Assembly (NCBI GenBank): GCA_963699535.1
Contig: CAVOUJ010000026.1
Span: 1-64,000, forward strand
DNA from: VBDM01 sp963699535
Lineage (GTDB): Bacteria; Pseudomonadota; Gammaproteobacteria; Burkholderiales; SG8-39
Reading direction: 5' to 3'
DNA length: 64,000 nt
The notes under the pieces were generated by a model. It did not search any database and had not been told where the DNA came from. It saw only the letters and a program-made list of their open reading frames with translations. Shown one piece after another: positions 1 to 7,735 of the stretch; positions within the stretch are counted from its first letter, which is position 1; every line of letters begins with the position of its first letter. A program made the position numbers and the translations under genes.

Positions 1-659
1 TTCTATTCAATGGCAGCGTCGTGGACGGTTCGGTTCCATACTGGTTCTTTACCAATGACCGCTTCCTGAACTTTGATTTTGTCCCGGGCAAGCGCATCTC
101 ATACGCAGATCGGAACCTCAAGTTCACCGGAAATACGTCTGACGCCATTTCAGTGGTGCGACAGGGCGAGAACAGGTGCTTGCAGGTACTGGATGCCGCT
201 TACATAGGGCAGCCGTTCTATAAATCCAATCAGGAGCAGTTGATCGGTGTGTCGAACGTGGCCCGTATCTTGTCGGACGCCGGTACTGATCCTCCCAATC
301 CTGAAGTATTCGGCTCCGAACCGGCTCACGGCTGGTGCTACTACTTTGAGAAGGCTGATCTTGCGCGCCAGACCCAGGATTGGCAATCTGTCCTGCGGCT
401 CGGGAAACAGGCCAAGACCCAGGGCGTGGCTTCGAAGTTCGGCCCGGAGTCTGTGCCCTTCATCGAGGCATATGCGCAGACGGGTGACTGGCAAAAGGCC
501 TATGATTTGAGCTTGGCTGCCGAGGCGGCCACGAATGAAATGGATCCTCTATTGTGCCTGACTTGGGATCGCTTGAGCCGGCTGCCTGCGGCAGATGGCA
601 AGCTCGTCGAGTCGCGCAAAGCAAAGTTTTGCCTGCAGCACTCCATAAGGAAAACATGA
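1..659 (+). CDS. C-terminal part of an unrecognised protein, cut by the window edge
   Basis: An open frame enters from the left edge and stops at 657-659. About 212 residues are readable after a GTG at 21, but the frame is open upstream so the true start is outside the window. I do not recognise the family. The last 100 residues are helix-rich and look TPR-like (GKQAKTQG, AYAQTGDWQKAYDLS). The stop overlaps the ATG of the next gene (ATGA at 656-659), so the two are probably co-transcribed. Base composition is clearly lower in GC than the window after 3.25 kb. Domain identity remains open. Confidence 0.6.
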   Translation, partial: LFNGSVVDGSVPYWFFTNDRFLNFDFVPGKRISYADRNLKFTGNTSDAISVVRQGENRCLQVLDAAYIGQPFYKSNQEQLIGVSNVARILSDAGTDPPNPEVFGSEPAHGWCYYFEKADLARQTQDWQSVLRLGKQAKTQGVASKFGPESVPFIEAYAQTGDWQKAYDLSLAAEAATNEMDPLLCLTWDRLSRLPAADGKLVESRKAKFCLQHSIRKT

Positions 660-1763
660 AAATTGAATTACTCAGCCTCCATCACCTCAGTATGCCGCTT
701 GTGGCGCCGTTCGAGACTTCCTTTGGTCGGGAGGTGGACCGCGAGTGCATTCTTATCGCCTTGCAGGGCGGCGGTCTGACCGGTTACGGGGAATGCGTGG
801 CTGCCCACTATCCCGGCTACAACTATGAGACAACCGGCACAGCCTGGCATATCCTGAAGGACTTCATTGCTCCGTTGATCCTGGGCCAGGATATAAAGGA
901 CGCTGCCGATTTCCAGGTGCGCGTCTCCGGGATCCGAGGGCATCACTTGGCCAAGGCAGGCGTAGAGATGGCACTTTGGGATTTGCTGGGCAAGAGCTAC
1001 GGCAAATCCCTGCGGGAGATGCTCGGCGGCGAGCGAGGGCGGGTGGAGGTGGGGGTCTCGGTCGGCCTGCAGGAATCGCCGGGTGCCCTCGTCAAAACGG
1101 TGAGTAAATACATCGAAAGCGGCTATGCCCGCATCAAGATCAAGATCAAGCCGGGCCGCGATGTCGCGGGATACCTCGGCAGTGCGCCGGGCCTTCGCCG
1201 CAGTTCGCCTGCAGGTGGATGCCAATTCGGCATTCACGCTCGAGTCGGCTCAGTCGCTCAAACCTTTGGACGATCTCGATTTGCTATTGATCGAGCAACC
1301 GCTGTTTGAAGATGATATCTGGGATCATCGGAAACTCCAGCAGGAGTTCCGCACGCCCATCTGCCTGGACGAGAGCATTGTTTCGCCGCGCCATGCCCGT
1401 TACGCGCTGGAGATGAAAGCCTGCCAGGTGATCAACATCAAAGCCAGCCGTTTAGGCGGGCTCAGCCAGGCACTGCAAGTCCATGACCTGTGCCGGTCTC
1501 AGGGAGTTCCGGTTTGGTGCGGCGGCATGTTGGAAACGGGCGTGGGGCGTGCCTCCAATCTGGCTTTGGCCGCCTTGCCGGGGTTCACCTTGCCCGGGGA
1601 CATTTCCGCTTCCGACCGCTACTATCTGAAGGACATCACGGTCGAAACTTTCAGCTTGAACGCCGATAGCACCATTGACGTACCGGATGGCCCGGGCCTG
1701 GGGGTCACATTGGATCAGAAAGCCGTGAAGCAATATACATCAGGCACCGTCATACTTGACTAG
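656..1763 (+). CDS. Enolase-superfamily protein, o-succinylbenzoate synthase or dipeptide epimerase type (frameshifted)
   Basis: This is a muconate-lactonizing-type enolase-superfamily enzyme of about 368 residues. The catalytic set is visible: a KIKIKPG motif at residues 161-167, the metal ligands in LQVDAN, IEQPL and CLDES, and the second-half lysine in INIKASRLGG. This arrangement fits o-succinylbenzoate synthase (menaquinone pathway) or an N-acylamino-acid racemase/dipeptide epimerase, and sequence alone does not separate them. The frame breaks at a GGG run (1168-1170); removing one G joins GRDVA to DTSAVRRAF. The start at 656 has an AAGGAAAA ribosome site and overlaps the upstream stop. 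It lacks menaquinone-gene neighbours here. Confidence 0.82.
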
Positions 1764-1922
1764 CAGATATACACCGGTCAACAAATAGATAGCGCTCCGG
1801 TTGGAAGGCCGGCAAGGCACCGGGCACCGTCCAGCATTGCGAATGCCTTCCAGTTTTGTCAGCATGCCACTCACACAGCTGAATTAGAGTTCTAATATCG
1901 GTGTGGCTATGGAGTCGCATCC

Positions 1923-3250
1923 ATGAAGAGTCGTTATGTCTTTTTCTCATTCATTGCCGTGCTGCTTGTTGTTGCCATTCTGGCAATCCCATCTGCCGGA
2001 ATGGAGTGGTCGAGCCTGTCGAAGACCGCCGCGGCGTTCTTCTCGCCGCAAGTGATCGCGGTCGTCCATGCGAACAGCTCGCCGGCCAAGCCGTCGTTGT
2101 GGGTAAGCCCGGCTGTCCCTCTGAAGCTGCGCAAGACTGCGCAAGACTGGGGTATCCCCATCACAGATGTTCCAATTGCGGGTTCAGCGCGGATCGATAT
2201 CACCTCGGTTGAAGGCTTCGGGACTGTATGGGTCTATGCTCTGGTTGCGCCCTTTCCGACCGTCACCGATGACGTCACATTCAACGAACTGATATCCAGT
2301 TGGAAAGGCTCTGATGCGGGGCCGTTTGCCGGCCTTCCCTTACTGATGGACGAATCCACCCTGGCTGCATTCACGGCCTTGTGGGGACCACCATCGGAGG
2401 GTGCGGTCCAAACCGTCGCTCCCGATCAACTCCTGGATGTGGCTTGGGGGCAGAGACCTTCATGGGCCATCGTCCCGTTCGAATCCCTGGATCCGCGTTG
2501 GAAGGTCATTGCCGTGGATGGGCAATCCCCTGTCCGAAAGGATTTTGAGCTCTACCGCTACCATCTCATGCAAGCCTCTTTCGACTATCCTCTGGCTGTC
2601 AATTTCGCCGTGACCTGTTCGAGACCCTGTTCCGTGGCTGCACTGCCTGAACTGCCTTTGAGCAACCGCGACCCTGCGAAACTGACTACAGTAGTCATGA
2701 CGGGTGTGACCGCTCTCGTGCGCGCCACCGCCTTCACAATGAATGTCAAGGGCATCACATATCCGGGACGTGACATCCGCGATTGGCTGGTTGGCGCGGA
2801 CATCACGCATATCAGCAATGAGGTGCCATTCGCAGACGATTGTCCGCCGCCTGACCCGAGCCAGACCAAACGCCTGGTCTTCTGCAGTGATCCCCGCTAC
2901 ATTGAACTACTCACATCCATTGGAACAGATGTGGTGGAGTTGACGGGCAATCACTATGCCGATTATGGACCGCAAGCGATGCGGTTGTCACTGAAGCTCT
3001 ACGAAGAAAACGGCATGGCCCATTACGGTGGCGGCGCCGATTTGGACGACGCCCGCAAGCCACTGCTGCTGGAGAACAAGGGCAACAAGCTTGCTTTCAT
3101 CGGCTGCAATTCTGTGGATATCGGCAGGCTGCCCACCGCCACATCCACCCGGCCGGGCGCCGCGCCGTGTGACTACGATTACATGACGGCCCAAAATACG
3201 CGAGCTGCACGATCAGGGATATATTGTCATCGTCAGCTTCCAATACTACG
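1923..3250 (+). CDS. CapA-family (PGA_cap) metallophosphatase-like protein, truncated at a junction
   Basis: The protein opens with a hydrophobic signal anchor and then matches the poly-gamma-glutamate capsule CapA fold. Diagnostic strings are VVELTGNHYADYGP (around residue 340), YEENGMAHYGGGADLDDARKP, and, after the frame break, IRELHDQGYIVIVSFQY. CapA proteins act outside the membrane and are related to calcineurin-like phosphatases; the substrate here is unknown. An extra A in AAAA at 3193-3196 shifts the frame just before the end. Shortly after SFQY the reading runs antisense into a Bug receptor gene on the other strand, so the C-terminal third is missing. GC is lower than in the rest of the window. 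Confidence 0.8.
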
Positions 3251-3255
3251 CCGGC
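3240..3255. other. Probable chimeric junction (capA fragment to tctC fragment)
   Basis: The plus-strand CapA frame is coherent up to about 3246 (VIVSFQY). The minus-strand Bug receptor is coherent down to about 3247 (ALFKAAGV). Each gene loses its conserved 3' half exactly where the other begins, with no mobile-element signature, and base composition rises after the point. Confidence 0.75.
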
Positions 3256-3765
3256 GGCCTTGAACAGCGCGACGGCGGAAATGTGAGTGTGGCTGCCGAT
3301 TCCAGAATTCCCGACCGTGATCTGCTTGGGCCGCGATTTCGCCGCAGCGACGAGCTCACCGAGGGATTTCCACCCGGAATCGCCCTTCACCGCGATCACC
3401 GGCGACTCGACCAGCACGCGGGCGACAGGGTCGAAGGCGCGGTAATCGAGCGCCATCATTCCGGAGTGAAACGTCGTGGAGACCGAGTTGGAATTCCAGA
3501 CGAGAGAGTAGCCGTCGGGCTTCTGCGCCGCGACGTACTTGTAGCCGATCGCGCCGCCGGCGCCCGGACGATTGACCACCAGGACCTTGGCGCCCAGATG
3601 CCTGGACATGCCGTCGGCGAGCAGCCGCGCCGTCACGTCGGCCGAAGACCCCGCCGGAAAGAGCACGGTGATCTCGATCGCGCCTTTTTGCGGATATTGC
3701 GGCTCCTGCGCCTGGACCGCCGCGGCAAGGAGCGCACCGATGGATATCAAGGCTGCTTTCATCAT
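3250..3765 (-). CDS. Bug/TctC-family tripartite tricarboxylate transporter receptor, N-terminal half only
   Basis: The readable 173 residues contain a cleavable signal peptide (ALLAAAVQAQ), then the Bug family core: ITVLFPAGSSADVTARLLADG, VVNRPGAGGAIG, QKPDGYSLVWNSNS and VGNSGIGSHTHISAVALFKAAGV. Bug proteins are periplasmic receptors that bind carboxylates for TctAB-type carriers or work as orphan sensors. The family is normally about 320 residues, so nearly half is missing at the 3' end, where the sequence becomes antisense of the CapA gene. It lies just downstream of the oxidoreductase and GlcG-like genes on the same strand and probably shares their transcript. Confidence 0.85.
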
Positions 3766-3777
3766 GACCTCCTGATC

Positions 3778-4795
3778 TCAATCCTTGGACAACATCTCTG
3801 CGACCTCGACCCGGCGCCCCTCGCGCGCGGAAACGATTCCCGCGCGGATGACCGCCAGCGATGTCGTCGCCGCCTCCCCGCCCATCTCCGGCTTGCCTTT
3901 CCCGCGAGCCGCAGCGGCGAATTCCTCGAGCTCTTCGACAAAAGTGTCGTTCTTCGCGCACGGAACCGCTTCCGATCTCTCGCTTCCGCGCTTCAGTAGC
4001 CGCAGGCCCTGGTGCATGTCGTAATACGCGCTCGCCTCCTTGCCGTAGATATTCATCATGTAGTACTCGGACGCGGAGGCGTAGCTCGCGTTGAGCGTCG
4101 AGAGCGCGCCGTTTTCGTGCTCGAGGATCATGCTCGCGACGTCGGGGTTGTCACCGGGCAGCACGAGCTGCGCAGAACCGTCCGTTCACGGCTTTCACCG
4201 GACCGAGGAGGTATTCGAGTACGTCGGCGTAGTGAATGCCGATCTGCAGCATGACGCCGCCGGGCATCCCTGCCGCGGTATACCGCCAGGAGTTGAGATC
4301 GATCTTCCCGAGCCGGTCGCGGCTGATGTTCGCCTCGGCGTTGACGAGCTTGCCGAACGCACCCGCGTCGATTTGCTGCCGAACCCAGCGGAAGTGGCTT
4401 TCCCTGCGCCTCTGATATCCCAAGGCGAGCACGACCCCGTCCTTGCGGCAGGCTTCGCTGATGGCGCGTCCCTCCGAGACCGTGTTGGCGATCGGCTTGT
4501 CCAGGAACACGTGCTTGCCCGCCGCCGCCGCTGCGCGCGTCGTTTCCAGGTGCGCGTCGTTCGGGGTGGTGTTGATCACCGCGTCTATGGTGCGGTCTTT
4601 CAGGATGGCTTCGTAGCTCGGGGCGGCGCTGCAGCCGTACTTCGCGGCGAATGCGCGGCGCTTGTCCTCCGAGCGCGTGTAGCAGGCGACGATCTTGAGC
4701 TTCCCGGAGCGCTTGATGGCGTCGGCGAGGACGTCCGACCACCAGCCCATGCCGATGCAGGCGACCCGCAGCGGTTCGAACGCCGCTGGCGTCAC
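3778..4795 (-). CDS. Gfo/Idh/MocA-family NAD(P)-dependent oxidoreductase (frameshifted)
   Basis: The N-terminal Rossmann domain starts VACIGMGWWSDVLADAI and continues with the family motif VFLDKPIANTVSEG (EKP-type, here DKP). The middle domain contains GGVMLQIGIHYADVLEYLLGP, where H is the usual catalytic-region histidine. The frame breaks near 4170: one extra base separates VNGR from QLVLPGDNPDVASM, and the second frame runs to the stop at 3778. The GTG start at 4795 overlaps the upstream TGA (GTGA), indicating translational coupling with the GlcG-like gene. Members oxidise sugars, inositols or related compounds; the substrate cannot be read from sequence. Confidence 0.85.
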
Positions 4796-5244
4796 TTCGG
4801 ACTCGCGCCCGCGGTTGCGCCGATGGATTCGACTGCCTCGCGGGCGATGCGCTCGTCGGTCGCCCAGTCGCCGCCGCTCACCCCGACCCCGCCGATGCAT
4901 TCGCCCTCGATGAAAATCGGGCAGCCGCCTTCCATCGCGGTCCAGCGCTCCGGGCCCGCGGCGAGCGCAAGCCCCAGCGCGTGCGCGACATCGAGAGCCT
5001 GCCCCTGCGCGCCGTGCGACGAAGTCGGGCGCTTGTTGGAGGCGGCGCATACCGCCTTGGTCGTCGCCGAGTGCAGCGAATGGAACCGGCCTCCGTCCAT
5101 GCGCTCGAGCACGACGAGATGGCCGCCCGAGTCGGCGATCGCGACCGAAATCGCGATTCCGGCCTGCCGCGCCTTGCCGACGGCCGTTTCGGCTATTTTC
5201 TTTGCACCTGCATGCGTCAGCCGCCTGGCGTTCGCGACGTACAT
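4792..5244 (-). CDS. GlcG/HbpS-family heme-binding-like protein
   Basis: This complete 150-residue protein has the GlcG/HbpS layout: AKKIAETAVGKARQAG, VAIADSGGHLVVLERMDG, then GGCPIFIEGECIGGVGVSGG and a C-terminal DERIAREAVESIGA helix. Relatives bind heme or act as accessory proteins in glycolate and diol catabolic operons; the role here is unknown. It is first in a three-gene minus-strand group with the Gfo/Idh oxidoreductase and the Bug receptor, suggesting a small catabolic operon for an organic acid or sugar acid. No signal peptide is visible. Confidence 0.85.
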   Translation of the reverse strand: MYVANARRLTHAGAKKIAETAVGKARQAGIAISVAIADSGGHLVVLERMDGGRFHSLHSATTKAVCAASNKRPTSSHGAQGQALDVAHALGLALAAGPERWTAMEGGCPIFIEGECIGGVGVSGGDWATDERIAREAVESIGATAGASPK

Positions 5245-5314
5245 TGGGTTGCCCTCCCGAGAGGAGTCGTCCGGAAAGGCGGGATTCTGCCCGGGGCGCC
5301 GTCCTCATTCAAGT

Positions 5315-6923
5315 CTAATTGGGCAGTCCTGCCGAGAGTAAGCCCTTGGATAGCTTCTCCCAGAGCCTCTCGTCCATGAACGGGAGCCGTGAGCGCAGTC
5401 TTGACAAGGTCAAGTCAGGCTCGATGCGCAAGAAATCGGCAACAGCTTTGCTGGCTGCGTCGATCTGCCCAAGATTTGCGAGATTGGCCGCAAGCAATCG
5501 CATCGCGACCGTATAACGCGGATTCTGCGCGAGCGCTTTGCGCGCCCATGAAATGCCCTCCTCGAACTGGCCTTCCCCGAGATTGGCAATAGCCATCCCT
5601 GTTGCCCTGAACCAGGCGCGAGGATCACGCGGACTCAAACGCTCGGCGCGCCCGAGAATCTCTTTTCCTTTGGCGTAGAATCCTGAATACGCCTCAATCC
5701 AGCCGGCGATGGTCAGTGCGATGGCGGAATTCGGGTTTGTTTCCAGTGAACGGTAGGCAAGTTCTTGGGCCCGCCTCGTATCAAGGCCCAATTGCCATGC
5801 TGCCAAAGCGCACATCCATAGGACGTTAGCGTCGAATTTTCCAAATTCGAGCGCATTCGACATGAAGGCGAGACCCTCGGTAGTTTCCAAATTGGATGTC
5901 CCTGGTCCACCCTTGGAAACGACGCTCACCATAGCAATAAGCAGCGAGAGCCATCGCCGGCGCATAGGTCGGGTCTATTTCGATTGCCTGCTTCAAATAG
6001 CCAACGGCCGAGATCAGGCTCTGATCGGTAAACTGATATTCGAGCTGCTGCGCTCGTAGCAAAAGATCATAGGCATTGAGATTGGCTGCCGCCTTGTGCT
6101 TCAGCCGCTCCATTTCCGCGAGCTGCAGCTTCGGCTCGATGGCGGCAACGACGCTTCCTGTAATTCTGTCCTGCAAATCGAAGACGTCGCTCATCTCGCC
6201 GTCAAAGTGGTCGGCCCAAATATGCACGCCTGATCCAGCCTCGACGAGTTGCCCGCTGAATCGCAACCGATTGCCACCGCGCCGCACACTGCCTTCGAGC
6301 ACGTAATGCACGCCAAGCTCGCGGCCGACTTGCCGGACATCGACTGCGCGGCCTTTGTAGGTGAAAGAGGAATTGCGGGCAATGACGAACAACGAGGAAC
6401 AGCGCGACAGGGCAGTGATGATTTCCTCCGCCATGCCGTCGGCGAAGTATTCCTGCTCCGGATCCCCGCTCATGTTGGTGAAGGGCAGGACTGCAATCGA
6501 CGGTTTGTCCGGGAGCGGCAATGGTGCAGATGACGACAAGACCGCGGCAGTAGTGGAATCCTCGACGGCCAGAGGGGGGGTAGCGGTCGCGTGTCTGGCC
6601 CCTTGTCGCTCTACCGGCGCTACGAAGCGATAGCCCCGGCCCGGCACGGTCAGCAGATAGCGTGATCCCTCAGGTTCCTCCCCCAGCACCTTTCGCAACG
6701 TTGAAATCTGGACCTGGAGATTATTTTCCTCCACAACGGTTCCGGGCCAGACTTCAGATATCAATTCATCCTTGGTGGCCAATTGCCCTTGCCGTTTGAC
6801 CAGCGCCAGCAAGAGGTCAAATGCTCGCGACCCAAGCGGGACGGGCACCCCATGCGCGAATAATTCGCGTCGCTTCACAAGGAGACGAAACGGTCCAAAT
6901 ACCAACCCCTCATCGTCGCTCAT
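5315..6923 (-). CDS. Winged-helix (Trans_reg_C) regulator with TolB-like and TPR regions (frameshifted)
   Basis: The N-terminus (about residues 1-100) is an OmpR/CadC-type winged helix: VFGPFRLLVKRRELF, LGSRAFDLLLALVKRQGQL, VEENNLQVQISTLRKVLGE. After a linker comes the SIAVLPFTNMSGDPEQEYFADG segment (TolB-like/adenylate-cyclase-associated), then NAYDLLLRAQQLEY and a series of TPR helices to the stop. No membrane segment is obvious, so it is probably cytoplasmic. One extra base in the AAA at 5890-5892 breaks the frame (DIQ to LETTEG). It points away from the cupin gene across a 300-bp repeat-bearing gap. GC is lower than in flanking genes. Confidence 0.85.
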
Positions 6924-7223
6924 GGACTATTGATGCCAAGTGTCCGATGGCAAAGTCTATTCTGCTTTCATCAACTTAGATAGATATCAAAGCGCTCCGG
7001 GAAAGCCACATTTCATGAGACGCAGCGTCGTTTGGTGCTGAAAGAGCTCCAGCCGCTCTTTTGCATCATTTCAGAACGTTTCATGCTACGCCCAAGGACT
7101 TTCAGCACCCCTTGACGGCAGACTCCAATTGTCAACACGCGCTACCGAACAAGCTGCGTGTGTTGAACACGCGCTACCGAACCCGGTGCGCGTGTTGGAT
7201 GGACTCAACGAGGAGAAGACGCC
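6924..7223. promoter_or_regulatory. 300-bp divergent intergenic region
   Basis: No gene is seen here. The region separates the divergent winged-helix regulator and the cupin gene and must carry both promoters. The half next to the cupin gene holds direct and inverted repeats (7133-7198, listed separately). An AGGAG ribosome site lies 10 bases before the cupin ATG. Confidence 0.5.
7133..7198. repeat. Direct and inverted repeats upstream of the cupin gene
   Basis: The 17-mer AACACGCGCTACCGAAC occurs at 7134-7150 and again at 7166-7182, a 32-bp period. CAACACGCGC (7133-7142) is the exact reverse complement of GCGCGTGTTG (7188-7197), and GTGTT/AACAC forms a further palindrome around 7165. The period of about three helical turns and the position just before the cupin ATG suggest a multi-site operator, possibly for the adjacent regulator, but this is inference. 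Confidence 0.55.
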
Positions 7224-7685
7224 ATGAATTTCAAATCTGCAATGATGATTTCAAGTGTAGCTGCCATCTTGTCATGCGGAGCCTGGGCTCAGGGCAATAC
7301 GCCGGGCGTCGTAGCGATGACTGCCGTCGAGATGAAATGGGCGCAGGTTGGTCTTGCCTTGCAAGGCATGTCGCAAGCAAGTCTCGTAGGTGATCCCGCC
7401 AAGCCGGGTCCTTACACGATCCGCCTGAGGTTTCCGGCTGGTTACAAGCTTGCCCCGCACAGCCATCCGGACGCGAGGGAAGTCACGATTTTGTCCGGCA
7501 CTTGGTATACCGGTTACGGCGAAAAGTTTGATCCGGCTGCACTAAAAGAGCTGCCGGCCGGCAGCTTCTACACCGAGCCCGCGAATCTTCCGCATTTCGT
7601 CGAAACACGCACCGCAGTGGAAATTCAAGTGAGTGGGATGGGCCCGAGCGGCCGCAAGTTTTCGGGCGCTGATACTTCCAAATAG
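7224..7685 (+). CDS. Secreted cupin-domain protein
   Basis: The 153-residue product starts with a signal peptide ending at GAWAQG. A single cupin barrel follows: motif 1 is represented by FPAGYKLAPHSHPDAREVTILSG, with HxH metal ligands and a downstream E, and motif 2 by LPAGSFYTEPANLPHFV with a conserved H. It belongs to the periplasmic cupin group often annotated as DUF4437/ChrR-like; the ligand and reaction are unknown. It is alone on its strand, preceded by a repeat-rich intergenic region and facing the divergent winged-helix regulator, which is the obvious candidate to control it. Confidence 0.8.
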   Translation: MNFKSAMMISSVAAILSCGAWAQGNTPGVVAMTAVEMKWAQVGLALQGMSQASLVGDPAKPGPYTIRLRFPAGYKLAPHSHPDAREVTILSGTWYTGYGEKFDPAALKELPAGSFYTEPANLPHFVETRTAVEIQVSGMGPSGRKFSGADTSK

Positions 7686-7708
7686 GCAGGCGATGGCAGA
7701 CCCGCAAA

Positions 7709-7723
7709 GGCCGGTCGCCGGCC
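7709..7723. terminator. GC-rich hairpin between convergent cupin and clpB genes
   Basis: GGCCGG-TCG-CCGGCC forms a perfect 6-bp stem in the 50 bp between two convergent stops. There is no T-run on either strand, so it is only a possible terminator. Confidence 0.35.
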
Positions 7724-7735
7724 GCTCAGAGCTGC

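Noticed and set aside
3097..3246. C-terminal continuation of the truncated Bug receptor
   Set aside because: After AAGV the frame reads the antisense of CapA and has no Bug motif.
4151..5308. N-terminal extension of the Gfo/Idh frame back to 5308
   Set aside because: The extra 170 codons are antisense-frame reading through the GlcG-like gene; the GTG at 4795 coupled to its stop is the natural start.
7133..7198. CRISPR array
   Set aside because: Only two 17-bp repeats at a 32-bp period, with inverted copies and no further units or cas genes.
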